This document shows positions 51,791 through 61,486 of a stretch of DNA of 64,000 bases, in pieces (positions within the stretch are counted from its first letter, which is position 1; the number at the start of each line of letters is the position of its first letter). The position numbers and the translations under genes are program-made. Source of the stretch: Psychrobacillus faecigallinarum (GTDB lineage Bacteria > Bacillota > Bacilli > Bacillales_A > Planococcaceae). The notes beneath the pieces were generated by a model. It had not been told where the DNA came from. It saw nothing but the letters and a program-made list of their open reading frames with translations, and did no database searches. The DNA lies in the NCBI RefSeq assembly GCF_014836595.1, contig NZ_JACSQO010000001.1, positions 1 through 64,000 on the forward strand. The letters are read 5' to 3'.

Positions 51791-52205
51791 AAAAAATAAT
51801 ATATAACACTTTCTATAAACTTTCATTTTATGGAACTTTCATTCTTTGTAGAATTCATTTATATCCTCCATCATACCCTAAAAAAACATTTGAAATACTA
51901 GCTTTTATATAAAAACCCTTTTTAAAAATAACTTAAACCTCTGCTCAATAGCTATTTTCCAAACTCTACGAATAGATTTTATTAAATTAATCCCTGGATT
52001 AATAGTGTATATTCTTTCTCTTTAAGCTAAGGTTTTTCTAAATACACTTATAAATTTAGGTATTATTTCCTGGTTATATCACCAGGATACTTTATACTTA
52101 AAAAATTATATTTATTGTAAATATAGTAAATATTATTTTTATATAATATACTTTATAAAGCTTATACATATAATATAAGACTATTTATCAAAATTGGAGA
52201 ATATT

Positions 52206-53279
52206 ATGAAAAAATTATTATCTATTGTAGTAGCAATTATTATTTTCGCTAGTACACAAGTACCTTTTGCCAATGCGGAAGCTACTTCAGTATCTAAAAT
52301 TGAATCTTTGTTGAAGACTGCAGAGAAACATGCAGGTGAATTAAAGTGGCAAACTTCATATGAATTTACGAAGGAAATTAAAAATCCAGATATGAAAGTT
52401 TTTAACTTAACGAAAAATGCTTACTGGAAAGCTTATTTTGAAATTGAGAAGTATAATGGAAAAGACAAAGAGAAATTTGAAAATCGCTTACACAATAATA
52501 CTGGTATTCACTTTTCCCGAGCTACTTCATATATTGATGCCATTACTTCTGGAAAGAAAATAGAGCGGTTAACAGATCAATACAACAACCTATATTCTTC
52601 AGACCCGACATCTAACGTAACTGTACAAAAATACCATGATTTATCAACGGAAATTCGTAAACAAGCTCAGATTCTTTATCATGTTTACGGAAAATCAACA
52701 CGAGAGGCGATACTTACAAAATATAAACAGCCAGGTGTAAAAGCTCTTCAAACATCGAAATATGTAATTTCTACAAAGATTCATTTAAATAATTTAGAGA
52801 GCTTGATTGCTAATAAAGCTCCTCAATATAAAATAGAGTCAAATGTTGCTACATTTTTCAGCCTGCAGGATATGATAAAAAATGAAGAAATTGCTGGGGA
52901 CCTTTATACAATTTATTATGAAATAATTAGAAAGGACTCAAACTTCTTATCACAAGAAAAAGAAATAACAGAGTTTTTTAAAACATCTACAGAATATACA
53001 AATGCAGAAAATGTTGAGCTGCTATTTGGTCTATATAGCAAAGATTATCCTGATTACTTGAATCTCAAAAAAGAAATAGAAAGTACATTCATTGACTTTG
53101 ACTTACGGTATGAGACGCTAGGTATTGAAACTCATTTTATAATTGATGGTATAGCACTTGTCACTCATGATGAAGTTGAAACATACCAAGAGGAAAGCAT
53201 TGCATATAGTTTTACTTATTTGCTGGAAAAAGATTCAGATGGTAATTGGAAATATCTTGATTTAATAGCAATTGACTAA
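52206..53279 (+). CDS. secreted protein with SbsC-like helical domain and NTF2-like C-terminus
   Basis: ATG 52206 follows TTGGAG, giving 357 residues. Residues 1-26 are a signal peptide ending PFANA. Residues about 30-190 read AEKHAGELKWQTSYEFTKEI, SYIDAITSGKKIERLTDQYN and YHVYGKSTREAILTKYKQPG, resembling the helical repeat region of the S-layer protein SbsC. The C-terminal 120 residues look NTF2-like (IDFDLRYETLGIETHFIIDG, YLLEKDSDGNWKYLDLI). It is probably secreted and cell-wall-associated. No SLH motif is visible. Confidence 0.65.
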   Translation: MKKLLSIVVAIIIFASTQVPFANAEATSVSKIESLLKTAEKHAGELKWQTSYEFTKEIKNPDMKVFNLTKNAYWKAYFEIEKYNGKDKEKFENRLHNNTGIHFSRATSYIDAITSGKKIERLTDQYNNLYSSDPTSNVTVQKYHDLSTEIRKQAQILYHVYGKSTREAILTKYKQPGVKALQTSKYVISTKIHLNNLESLIANKAPQYKIESNVATFFSLQDMIKNEEIAGDLYTIYYEIIRKDSNFLSQEKEITEFFKTSTEYTNAENVELLFGLYSKDYPDYLNLKKEIESTFIDFDLRYETLGIETHFIIDGIALVTHDEVETYQEESIAYSFTYLLEKDSDGNWKYLDLIAID

Positions 53280-53298
53280 TTTTGGGGGAAAAATAAAA

Positions 53299-53341
53299 AC
53301 TACAGCAAACCCTTAAAGCTTGGGGTAGCTGTAGTTTTTTT
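53299..53341 (+). terminator. terminator after the secreted-protein gene
   Basis: AAAACTACAGC and GCTGTAGTTTTTTT pair with inner AAACCC and GGGT, followed by T residues, 20 bases past the stop. Confidence 0.88.
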
Positions 53342-53524
53342 ATTCAACTAACTTGTCTAGTTGAAATTATGAAATTATATGAATTAAAAATATTTTACAT
53401 ATAGTATTCTTTAACTTTTGGGTTGACATGGTTAATAAAAGTTATATTTTTTATTTTTTGTATACAAACCATTGAACTGTTTATGTGTAAATAACCTTCA
53501 ATTCTTACTTATAAAGTAGGGACC

Positions 53525-53885
53525 TCATTCGGGTTCATGTGTCATGATAAAAGTCCATTCACCATTCCAATCTTCTTCCTTTTCGAGATGTTTAACCTTT
53601 TCCCAACTACATAAATGCCAAAGAAAATTATCCAGCCAGATGTCTTTTTGTTCTTCTATTGAAAGGTGGTTTGCAAAACATTCAACCCATTTCCCCCGTA
53701 AATATTTCCCCCACTTAGGTATCTCAGCTTTTTTAATTGTTTATCTCTCATATAACGAAAATCCTCTCTACCTTTCCTTGTCTTTAAAAATGTTGTTCCA
53801 ACCACAAAGATTCTCATGACAAAATACAAAAGGATATTTATCTCTCTTCAAAATAAAAAGTTTATAAGGCCATGATAAGACCTTT
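53525..53885 (-). pseudogene. DUF4275-like gene remnant
   Basis: The minus strand reads RDKYPFVFCHENLCGWNNIF, a TAG, RGFSLYER, a TAA, then KKAEIPKWGKYLRGKWVECF, NHLSIEEQKDI and LWHLCSWEKV. It jumps to DWNGEWTFIMTHE before TGA 53525. The WGKYLRxxW...FAxHLS...LWHLxS...WTFxMTHE pattern matches DUF4275. Two stops and a deleted middle show decay. Confidence 0.6.
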
Positions 53886-53913
53886 CAACCAATGCATCTT
53901 CCTTTAATAGCCC

Positions 53914-54381
53914 TTATTCCCATGTAATTATAGTACATACTTCAAATTCAAACTGAAAATAATATATAACATTTCTATTTATATCGTGTAACTTGATTCT
54001 TTCCCCACTTGTTTTAGGTAAAACAAAACTTATTTTATTCATCTCTTTCAGTAAAAAAAATGTAACTGAAAATTCGTTCTCAATGAGGAATTGTTTAATT
54101 TCAATATTAAAATTTTGTTTTGTAACTTTTACTAGTTTAAAAGAATTGTTTTCTTCAATAATTTCCAAGTTTTTCAATATCTTTAAAACCGGTATACATG
54201 GAATAGATATTATTAATTTGTAATTATTGCTGTATATTAATTCTTCGAATCTATTAAAATCCTTTAAACACATTTCTTCTACTTGTTTAGGAAGTGTATC
54301 AATTTCAAAAGTTAAAGAAAATTCATTTTCAAACCTATCATCAAGTTTTCGTAGATCTAAATTAGAATATGTTCTTTTCAT
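53914..54381 (-). CDS. hypothetical protein, possible immunity protein
   Basis: I prefer ATG 54381, behind TTGGAGG, giving 155 residues; a longer frame from 54453 exists. The protein alternates strands and helices (FENEFSLTFEIDTLPKQVEE, NYKLIISIPCIPVLKILKNL, NVIYYFQFEFEVCTIITW). The family is not recognised. It opens the second toxin/immunity region. Confidence 0.45.
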   Translation of the reverse strand: MKRTYSNLDLRKLDDRFENEFSLTFEIDTLPKQVEEMCLKDFNRFEELIYSNNYKLIISIPCIPVLKILKNLEIIEENNSFKLVKVTKQNFNIEIKQFLIENEFSVTFFLLKEMNKISFVLPKTSGERIKLHDINRNVIYYFQFEFEVCTIITWE

Positions 54382-54642
54382 ACTTCCTCCAAATTCCGTT
54401 TTCCCGTCTACTCCAGGAAAGAAATGTACGTACTTTATTATTTGATAATACATCTTGTAGCATTACAAAAATAAAATCTAATTTAGCATTTGTGAGCAGG
54501 ATATACAGCACTGGGGAGCCTCTCACAAAAAGTAACCTTGACGTACTTTTTGCTAAACAGGGTTCTAATTATTTTGTATAGTAATTATTGTTTACTCAAC
54601 GTTCTCACAAGCATCATCTAGATAAACGAAATCATTTCTTAG

Positions 54643-54838
54643 CTAATACCAATATTTACCTTGATTACTAATTAATCGTTCAAGTAAATCTGTAAAGGAA
54701 GTTGCAATTATTTGCGACTCCCCCACAAGACCATGACGATCCAAGAAGCTATCGTAGCATCTCCCTAATCTACCTTTTTTTAAGTTTCGTTTGATGTCCT
54801 TCAGACCGTACAAAGAGTATTTGACTTCAACTGACGGA
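54643..54838 (-). pseudogene. SMI1/KNR4 (SUKH) immunity protein remnant
   Basis: The minus strand encodes VVPSVEVKYSLYGLKDIKRN, then GRCYDSFLDRHGLVGESQII and ATSFTDLLERLISNQGKYWY before TAG 54643. The SFTDLLERLI end is typical of SUKH proteins. The N-terminal half is lost. The flanks 54382-54642 and 54839-55201 show no gene. Confidence 0.5.
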
Positions 54839-55201
54839 ACAACTGAATGAAAATTAATTTATGAGATTAGAATACTTTATAGTCATACGTTTTAAAGTTT
54901 TACGTACTAAATAATTTGATAATACAATATATAGGGATTATAAGAGTTCTATTAGCCTCGTATAGATAAGCAATTTATTAGGTACCTGGAGTAGATCATA
55001 AACCACCTTAAAAGGTTTTTAGCCAATTGAACTGACCTAAAAAAATGAGAAAAATAAAAATACCTTTCGTTTTTGATTCAAAACTCATTTTACTTTTAAT
55101 CCCAAATATCTAAAAGTAAAAACCTTAAAAGGCAAAAGCCAATCAAGTTTCTTTCTCTGTGCTATATTTCTTGCTAAAATTTCTAAAATCATAAGCAAGT
55201 A

Positions 55202-55453
55202 TCAAGATTCAATAGTTGTTCGATCAACAAAATTTTGATTCTCTTTAATAATCATTCTTGAAAGACGTCTTCCTGCTCTCTTAAAGAAGAATTCATCAAC
55301 GAACTCTTGTGAATCAATTTGCGATAGTTGGTTGATTACTTCATTTTTTTTATCATATTCAATTCGACCCATTAAATCTTCATTCGGTCCATATTGATAT
55401 ACTACCCTCTCTTCATCCTCAAACTCCTTCAACATTAAAATAAAAACTGCCAT
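55202..55453 (-). CDS. small protein downstream of an LXG remnant, likely immunity
   Basis: The 83-residue acidic protein reads MAVFILMLKEFEDEERVVYQ, then YGPNEDLMGRIEYDKKNE. ATG 55453 follows GAGGAG. It lies 14 bases downstream of the LXG remnant on the same strand, where an immunity gene is expected. No known motif is visible. Confidence 0.55.
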   Translation of the reverse strand: MAVFILMLKEFEDEERVVYQYGPNEDLMGRIEYDKKNEVINQLSQIDSQEFVDEFFFKRAGRRLSRMIIKENQNFVDRTTIES

Positions 55454-55466
55454 GAATCTTCACTCC

Positions 55467-55890
55467 TCATTGTTTTTCTCCCAATTCTATGGCCTTCCAG
55501 ATTTTATTGTTTGTCCTGAGCTGTTCTATCATTATCTGGAATATACTCTCAAATTTTGATTCGAAAATTTCGTCATGTAATAATTGTATATCAGAATCTA
55601 CTTGTTTCCCATATATCAATCTTTGCCATACTTGAGCTAGTTCGAAGTCCGGATTAGATCTTCCAACTCCGCCATCCTTTATATGTGAGTTATTAAAAAC
55701 ATGATTTTTAGCACTATCATCACAATGTGGCAAGTCAACGATATCACTGATATTGTCCATCATATTGTTAACCTCACTCGTGAGAGCTTCTGTCAGGTTG
55801 CCGATCAGTGTTAGGTACTGCTCCAGCATCCTTCTAGAAACTCTTACTTTATGTATCCAGCTAGATCTGGCTCAAGTGAAACAAGCACCC
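55467..55890 (-). pseudogene. LXG toxin remnant with shortened tip
   Basis: From 55890 the frame reads LEPDLAGYIK, a stop, then FLEG, and after a shift LEQYLTLIGNLTEALTSEVN, MMDNISDIVDLPHCDDSAK. These correspond to residues 80-150 of the intact LXG gene. It jumps to HIKDGGVGRSNPDFELAQVW, a toxin-tip end. The N-terminal half of LXG and most of the middle are deleted. Confidence 0.7.
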
Positions 55891-55907
55891 AGTCAAAGTT
55901 TAGAATT

Positions 55908-56048
55908 TTATTTGGAGAACTTTTCTAATAAAAGTGTACAGAAATTTTCATATTCATTTGTCCCATCCTCATCATCTTGCTACCAGTTAATAACGGGACA
56001 TTCATTTTTGGCTAATCCTGAAGTATCAAGACAATATCGACCAAAATT
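55908..56048 (-). pseudogene. SUKH immunity remnant, C-terminal part
   Basis: The minus strand reads FGRYCLDTSGLAKNECPVIN, W, TAG, then QDDEDGTNEYENFCTLLLEK to TAA 55908. GRYCLDTS...ECPV...F is the C-terminal pattern of SMI1/KNR4 proteins. One internal stop is present and the N-terminus is missing. Confidence 0.5.
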
Positions 56049-56119
56049 ATAAACATATTATAAAAAAGCCTTACTAGGACAATAAACCCTGCAATGCATG
56101 AAATTACCTGGTTCAATTT

Positions 56120-56540
56120 TATCATAAGGAAGTTGTAATTAGTTGGATAGTATTAATGTATCCCAAGGGAGTCATTTCTATGGCATATTTTTCAAGCCAA
56201 ACATTTTTAGTTTTTACTCCTGAATTTTCAAGAACTTTAGGAAATAATTTTGTTTGCAAAATGTTAGCAGTAAAATGCCTGGATAAGTTAGATATACTTC
56301 TAACCTGTCCCTGACCATTAATCTTTAGCGTACTTGCCGCTTGAATAAATTCACCTAATCGAACTCAATCAACTGTTGTACTGTGTCATCCGCTTTTGTT
56401 GGGATATTCACTAGCATCTAGACCAATTAAGTTAAATTCTGATTTACCTGAGCGAATATATGTTTGAAATTAATTGAATTGTTACTTCAATTTCAACATC
56501 ATTGGCAGGTAATTTACGTACAATCTCATTCCTCAATATT
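56120..56540 (-). pseudogene. decayed toxin-tip or effector fragment
   Basis: One minus-strand frame reads LGEFIQAASTLKINGQGQVR, SISNLSRHFTANILQTKLFP and VLENSGVKTKNVWLEKYAIE over about 80 codons. The 5' part (LNLIGLDASEYPNKSG) lies in frame only up to a stop. The family is unknown. Position in the toxin array suggests a toxin C-terminus. Confidence 0.45.
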
Positions 56541-56544
56541 TATA

Positions 56545-56980
56545 TGCGTCCCCTTATTAGGGTCATAATCTAATCTCCACCTTACTTTTCCGTCAGCAGA
56601 CTGCCTACCAACAACTTGACCATATGCATCACTTGATTTTATCGTACTTGTATATGGCTGTGAGTTTGGCCCTAAATCTCCAACTAATTCTAGTGCCTTG
56701 TTTCTAGCTTGTTCTCCTTTCCTATACTCTTACCATCATTCTTTTCTATCTTTTTCCTATCTTTGAAGCCATCATTAATCTTATCTATTATTTTAATTGG
56801 TCTGACAACTGTAAATAACGCTGCCTCCGCAATGGGTCCAGGTGAAGGGTTCTCTACCATGGTGATGATGTCTCCTACTAAAAATTCATCCATCACTGTT
56901 ATTGCGGGGAATATATCTTCTAACGTTTTGGAATCGCCGAGCTGATCTTCTGGAATGCTGTTTTCTTTGGTAATAAGCAT
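56545..56980 (-). pseudogene. orphan pre-toxin segment with broken toxin tip (junction copy 1)
   Basis: The 96-codon start reads LEDIFPAITVMDEFLVGDII, NPSPGPIAEAALFTVV and KINDGFKDRKKIEKNDGKS, the pre-toxin junction also found at 62.7 and 61.4 kb. After a frame change the tip continues ARNKALELVGDLGPNSQPYT, GRQSADGKVRWRLDYDPNKG and THINIEE, a C-terminal domain seen on polymorphic toxins. The LXG domain is absent, and the tip is out of frame. Confidence 0.65.
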
Positions 56981-56984
56981 AGAA

Positions 56985-57300
56985 AACTGAATTCCTTGGA
57001 AGTTTGCTTCCTTTGGCTACTTGTACTTGTTGTACTGCCAAGTTGTAAAATAAAACGTGCAGCACCCGATTTCCCTGCTTGCTTTTATTATGTTCCTTAC
57101 CTTTCCGCCAGACCCAAAGTAAACAGCCGCAATCCCCGCAAATCGTGCTAATTTATTTGTATTTAGAAAACGTCTAACCCCCAATCTCTGCAATTAAAGC
57201 AGAAGCTGTTACGTGGTTAATGCCATGCATGGAATTTAGTTGAATGTCTAGCAAGGGGCATTAACTCTTTTAATTCCCTTTCCACATAGATCATTTCCTG
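56985..57300 (-). mobile_element. IS110-family transposase C-terminal remnant
   Basis: Frames of the minus strand read HGINHVTASALIAEIGG, then KGKEHNKSKQGNRVLHVLFY and NLAVQQVQVAKGSKLP. These resemble the C-terminal (Transposase_20) end of IS110-type transposases. Multiple frame changes are present. It abuts toxin junction copy 1, so the element may have cut away the missing LXG part. Confidence 0.6.
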
Positions 57301-57457
57301 TTTTTTAAAAGAAATACCATAAATTGAGAAGATTATAGTTATTTAATTAGTTTACTATATGTTAAATTTTATACATGGACTAATATACAAAGGGAAGAAT
57401 AGACGATGGAAATAGAGGACTTTTTTGTGAGAAGTATTGTACGGGATATGAAAATAC

Positions 57458-57497
57458 GAAAAAGCACTTGTCGCCTGTTATAAGCTATCAAGTGCTT
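57458..57497. terminator. hairpin, possible terminator
   Basis: AAAGCACTTG and CAAGTGCTTT form a ten-base stem with a loop of about 18 bases. Confidence 0.5.
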
Positions 57498-57589
57498 TGA
57501 GTTTATATATTTTCTATGTTTATTAATATTTGCAAGCTTTTAAAATTATTTTTATATTGACGGTATGACGTCTTTTTTACCATTTGGCA

Positions 57590-57900
57590 AGTGTAACGTT
57601 TAAACCCGTTAGCTTGTTTAATCTCGTTTGTTTGTTTGTATCTTATGACAACATAAAGTAGTCCTTGTAAGCAAAATGTCATCTCGCCTATTCTCGCTCT
57701 AATTGCCGTAATATTAAAATAATGGTATAACCTTCATGAATTTTAATTCAAAATCAATGATATCTTTTTCTGTATAAAAGATAATCTTGAGGTTTCATAT
57801 CATAACCAAATGTTTATTTCCACGAGCAGGTACAATCTCGTTACTTTACAGTCAATTCCCTGTTATAAGTCCCGCTGCCATATAAAATGTCATCTCGCCT
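57590..57900. repeat. AAAATGTCATCTCGCCTA direct repeats in a gene-free stretch
   Basis: AAAATGTCATCTCGCCTA occurs near 57674 and again near 57884, each followed by a CTCG. Shorter TCTCGTT motifs lie nearby. It resembles the tandem CTCG-type repeats at 40.5 kb in style. No gene is visible from 57301 to 58036. Confidence 0.5.
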
Positions 57901-58036
57901 AAGCTCGTACTTCTTTTTCAAGTTTATTATTTCCCGGGATACTCCGGGTTGATACAACCATCGTGAAGTACGTATTTCCAATCACCCTATCATTTTCCTA
58001 TTCACTTCACATATACTTTATTTTTACATGTTATAC

Positions 58037-58831
58037 TTAAAGCTTATATCCATAAAAATATTTTTGTCCTTTTTCCCAGTTTTCACTTGAAAGTCTGTCT
58101 ATATAGCCAATAAATTCTTTATAATTGCTCGCATTAATGACAGTATTGTAGTCTCCAGGTACTTTTTCACCAGACCAAATTGATAATAAAGAAGGTATTA
58201 ACTCCATTTTTAATGGCTCCTCATTATTCGCAGCAATCATAACCCGCTCTATCAACTTTTTAGCTAAGTCGCCAGGAAAAGCTAATTTTTGTTGGAAATA
58301 ATAACTCTCTGTATCCATTTCCTCACAATAATTAAAATAAAAATTTCCAACTTCATCTATAGTTGCATCTTCACCAATTTCTTCCTCAAAATTAATAAAA
58401 AAATCAATAGAATCCCTTATAATAATAGCTGTATCACTGATTTCAGCCCATTCTTCAAGTAAAGCCAATAAATATGGAATTATATCAAGAGAAAGTGATG
58501 TTGTGGCTGCTGATGCAAAAGTGTTTACTGTTTCTTCGGTTACCTCACTAAGAAAACGTAGATTATTTGAATCCCTTAAATCATCATGTGACCCAACAGC
58601 TAAGAACATCCTAATACATAAATTCAAAACCGATTCATCTCTAGTCTGATTCATTAATTGGAACAATAATGGTTTTTGAGTAAAATCACCTGTTTTAAAT
58701 AATTCAATTAAATTAAATAAAACTTCCTTTTCTGTTATAGAATTTAAAATTTTTTCTTTAATTTCTGATTTGACTAAAGTTGTTTTTTCTCCAAACCATA
58801 TACTATTCATAAGATTTCCCGTTACTCCCAT
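58037..58831 (-). CDS. Imm47-like immunity protein
   Basis: ATG 58831 follows AAAGGAGGTG, giving 264 residues. The helical protein reads NSIWFGEKTTLVKSEIKEKI, LLFQLMNQTRDESVLNLCIR and FPGDLAKKLIERVMIAANNE, as in the Imm47 immunity family. It is intact. Its toxin partner upstream is split into two inverted halves (58854-59116 and 59351-59475). Confidence 0.7.
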   Translation of the reverse strand: MGVTGNLMNSIWFGEKTTLVKSEIKEKILNSITEKEVLFNLIELFKTGDFTQKPLLFQLMNQTRDESVLNLCIRMFLAVGSHDDLRDSNNLRFLSEVTEETVNTFASAATTSLSLDIIPYLLALLEEWAEISDTAIIIRDSIDFFINFEEEIGEDATIDEVGNFYFNYCEEMDTESYYFQQKLAFPGDLAKKLIERVMIAANNEEPLKMELIPSLLSIWSGEKVPGDYNTVINASNYKEFIGYIDRLSSENWEKGQKYFYGYKL

Positions 58832-58853
58832 AGATGCACCTCCTTTCATTGAA

Positions 58854-59116
58854 TTATCTCTTGCCATTTTCTTTTTGCCATTTCAAAACTTTATTTTGAA
58901 AAACAGTAACTTCAGTATGTTGAGGATTATTACCAAATACAATAATCCCCTTCTCATTCTCATGCATTTTCAGTATTTTAGCATTTTCTTTACCATAACC
59001 CATTTCATAATAAAAATCCAAATTTAAATCATCAATTTGTTCTCGACGAATAGTCAATTCTCCTGTCTTTTTAATATTTAAACTTACATTCTCTCCACCA
59101 AAAGATAAACCTTACT
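58854..59116 (-). pseudogene. C-terminal half of a toxin nuclease domain
   Basis: From a stop at 59117 the frame reads GLSFGGENVSLNIKKTGELT, RREQIDDLNLDFYYEMGYGK and NNPQHTEVTVFQNKVLKWQK. The first motif normally follows the EKGHH catalytic motif of this toxin domain. That motif is found only on the opposite strand at 59351-59475. The fragment overlaps the start region of the immunity gene. Confidence 0.6.
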
Positions 59117-59199
59117 TTTACCTTGATTGGTTAAATGCCTTTCAAGGTTGTTTCTTTAATTTACATTAATATAGCTGATATTTGTGAGAAGCAAATTGA

Positions 59200-59335
59200 A
59201 AATGATTATTATATGAAATACCTAATGACTGGCACAGACAGGATCTGAAATTAGTAAGATTAGAAATGGATAACGATCAAGATTACTATATGTATGTTCC
59301 AGTAACAGTTCAATTGAAACATCTCTGTGAAGTAA
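59200..59335 (+). repeat. inverted repeat, left copy (partner 62960-63095)
   Basis: About 135 bases here match the reverse complement of 62960-63095 almost perfectly. Both contain GAAATACCTAATGACTG and GTTCCAGTAACAGTTCAATT. The segment is the end of the 62948-63374 gene in opposite orientation. Confidence 0.8.
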
Positions 59336-59350
59336 AAATTACACGAAACT

Positions 59351-59475
59351 AAGCCAGATTGGTATCCTAACCCTGATGAATCTACGATAGTAAAGGGAAA
59401 AGAACTAAAGGAAGCAAGATTAGACTATCAAGCGTTGGTTAGAAGAGGAGAACTCGAAAAAGGTCACCATGTGCC
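59351..59475 (+). pseudogene. N-terminal half of the split toxin nuclease domain, inverted
   Basis: The plus strand reads KPDWYPNPDESTIVKGKELK, then EARLDYQALVRRGELEKGHH. EKGHH is the usual catalytic-type motif of this toxin family and should run into xQGLxFGGEN, which lies on the other strand at 58854-59116. An inversion with a breakpoint at the motif has split the gene. Confidence 0.55.
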
Positions 59476-59498
59476 AATGAACTTTTTTCTTGTTTCAA

Positions 59499-59732
59499 TC
59501 AATTATATACACTGCCTTCGTTAGTAGAAGGATGGGATAAAATATGATTTACTTGAAATGCAGTTGCATAATATTCTGCGTACTCGGAATCATCCTCATC
59601 TAATCCATTGTCTGTCTCAAAAAATGTGTCTGTTTTGCCTTCAATTCTTAATCCACTGTTCCACTCTATTATGATCTCTACACCTTCATACTCTATTAAT
59701 GTTTTAAATAAAGAATCTGCTTCCATAGACAT
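59499..59732 (-). CDS. small acidic protein, probable immunity
   Basis: This 77-residue protein reads [20 protein letters not shown], then [20 protein letters not shown]. Proteins of this form accompany polymorphic toxins. The start region has only a weak GGATG-like site. It is intact but has no intact toxin next to it. Confidence 0.5.
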   Translation of the reverse strand: MSMEADSLFKTLIEYEGVEIIIEWNSGLRIEGKTDTFFETDNGLDEDDSEYAEYYATAFQVNHILSHPSTNEGSVYN

Positions 59733-59798
59733 CCTCTTTCTTATTTTATTCTGATGGTTTTGCTGGTACTATATGAGCACCATCCTTTCTATGGTGTA

Positions 59799-59946
59799 TC
59801 ATTCTCTATTAGTCTCTATATATTGTCCAGTCACAGTGTCATAGTATTTACCTATTGGCTTACCAAAGTCCACTCTCTCTTTATTTTTGGTGACAGTGGT
59901 TCCTTTCCCTGCAAACTTATCAAGTAATTCTTGTGCAGTCTTATTA
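59799..59946 (-). pseudogene. truncated Ntox50-like toxin fragment
   Basis: The frame reads DNKTAQELLDKFAGKGT, then ERVDFGKPIGKYYDTVTGQY, the start of the Ntox50 domain. It ends before the conserved TTKG...HYSKxGxHIVPA part. The 5' part of the open frame (to 60002) is an out-of-frame reading of the Imm30 remnant. Confidence 0.6.
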
Positions 59947-60245
59947 TCGCCAAATTCTGTAATGTAAAACTTCCATCCATTCTCTTGCCCTATCAATAAC
60001 ACTAGGGACAGCTAAAGCGATTAAATATAATCCTTCTTCAATATTTTCTCTATAGAGATGCTCTATGCCATGTACTAATCCGAACATTATTTCATATTGT
60101 TCGGTATCATCATCAAATCCCATACATAATCCTGTAATAACTGATATATCTCCTAAACCAATGAGATTACCTAATGCTTCTTCAAATGAGGATACTTCTT
60201 TTGGAGATTGTAAAAGTCTATTTGTGTAGACTATCTTTAATTGAC
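59944..60245 (-). pseudogene. Imm30 immunity gene remnant
   Basis: The minus strand encodes LQSPKEVSSFEEALGNLIGL, then DDDTEQYEIMFGLVHGIEHL and VIDRAREWMEVLHYRIW before TAA 59944. It aligns with the Imm30-like protein at 34190 but lacks a start codon and the final third. It is joined directly to the Ntox50 fragment. Confidence 0.65.
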
Positions 60246-60339
60246 GAGATGATATTTTACATGACAGGGTTAGTTATGACATGGAATGGCTAAAAAACTA
60301 GAGAATGACAAAGCTCGTGGCGATAAACTTTAAACCTAA

Positions 60340-60505
60340 GTTACCGTGATGCCCTTACTCATGATACATTAGACGCAAGAAGGATATACATGAAGGATGG
60401 TGTCTACACTCCTGAAATAAGAGCGGGCTTTTAAATACGATTAGAAAGAATAGAGAATTATATCCTGAATTATTTAATAATTGGGGGTGGAGTGTATGGA
60501 TGTGA
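60340..60505 (+). pseudogene. toxin-tip remnant on the plus strand
   Basis: The plus strand reads DALTHDTLDARRIYMKDGVY, TPEIRAG and, after a one-base shift, LLNTIRKNRELYPELFNNWG. This looks like a polymorphic toxin C-terminus of unknown type. Its orientation is opposite to most of the array, in keeping with an inversion. 60506-60754 shows no gene. Confidence 0.45.
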
Positions 60506-60754
60506 AATCTAATTATCTTACTTGTCACACTATCCTAGTATTAAAACCAAACTTCATGATGTTACAACATTCGTGAGCTCTGATTCTCAATCATATCATT
60601 CTCTTATTTACTCACTCAAATATCAGCTGAGTTAATAAATTAAAATAAAAAACCTTGAAAAGCTTTGAGCCAATCAAAGTTGTGAATTCATTTAAGTTAT
60701 TTAAATTTTTCTCTTCAAGCAATCTTTTGTTATATAAATTTCATTTAGTTGTTA

Positions 60755-61090
60755 CTATCTCTTTCTTAATTCTAAAAATAAATCTTGCAATTCTCCCTCT
60801 GTATCAATAGAGTCAAGCAATAATTTAGGTTCTAACGAACAATTGTTTAAAGTTGAGCTTCCATCAATTACTCCTAGCATGTTTGAAATAGTATCAATCA
60901 TAGTTTGCTCAATTATATTCATTAATATATCTTTATTTTCGTCAGTTAAACTATCGTAAAAACCAATAGCTCTTTTCCAATAATCATCTGTTTTAGAAGT
61001 AACAATCGTTGTTTCATACAAGTCTTTGTATAGTTGAAGGTTCTCATTAACGATAGACTCATAAAGTGATTTAACAAAAATATCATTCAT
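60755..61090 (-). CDS. immunity-type protein paired with the GLDAHH toxin tip
   Basis: The 111-residue helical protein reads MNDIFVKSLYESIVNENLQL, then SKTDDYWKRAIGFYDSLTDE and STLNNCSLEPKLLLDSIDTE. ATG 61090 lies directly after the toxin stop at 61092, so the pair was co-translated. It is intact while the toxin is frameshifted. Confidence 0.6.
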   Translation of the reverse strand: MNDIFVKSLYESIVNENLQLYKDLYETTIVTSKTDDYWKRAIGFYDSLTDENKDILMNIIEQTMIDTISNMLGVIDGSSTLNNCSLEPKLLLDSIDTEGELQDLFLELRKR

Positions 61091-61091
61091 T

Positions 61092-61486
61092 TTATTTCCT
61101 CATTTCCGGATACATTTTTTTGTTTAATTCAATAAGTTCTTTTAAAGCAGAATTCGGTATGTCATCATATACTCTTCTAAGTTCGCTAATATCTTTACCA
61201 ATAACTGTCTGGGATTATCTATTCCTTTTGTACTTCTTGAAACTATTCCATTAGGCCCTTTAATGGTGTGCCCCACCTTTGGAACATTAATTGCAGGTCC
61301 AGCATTTAAATCATAATTATCTACTAATTTCTTCATTGCTGCCTTCTGTCCTGCATGATGGGCATCAAGTCCTTCTACTCCTTTAATATCTTTATATGCT
61401 CCAACTTGATATTTATCCGTACCCTTACCATCAATCTTTTCTATCTTTTTCCCATCTTTGAAGCCATTATTACTCTTATAATCCAT
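61092..61486 (-). pseudogene. GLDAHH-type toxin tip, frameshifted (junction copy 2)
   Basis: The frame opens NGFKDGKKIEKIDGKGTDK (shared junction), then VEGLDAHHAGQKAAMKKLV, VPKVGHTIKGPNGIVSRSTK and GIDNPRQ. One base is missing, and the rest, TVIGKDISELRRVYDDIPNS and ALKELIELNKKMYPEMRK, lies in the next frame to TAA 61092. No LXG domain lies upstream. The AHH pair suggests a nuclease. Confidence 0.7.

Noticed and set aside
53993..54581. Three plus-strand frames of 70-76 codons
   Set aside because: They are complements of the minus-strand gene 53914-54381 and lack ribosome sites.
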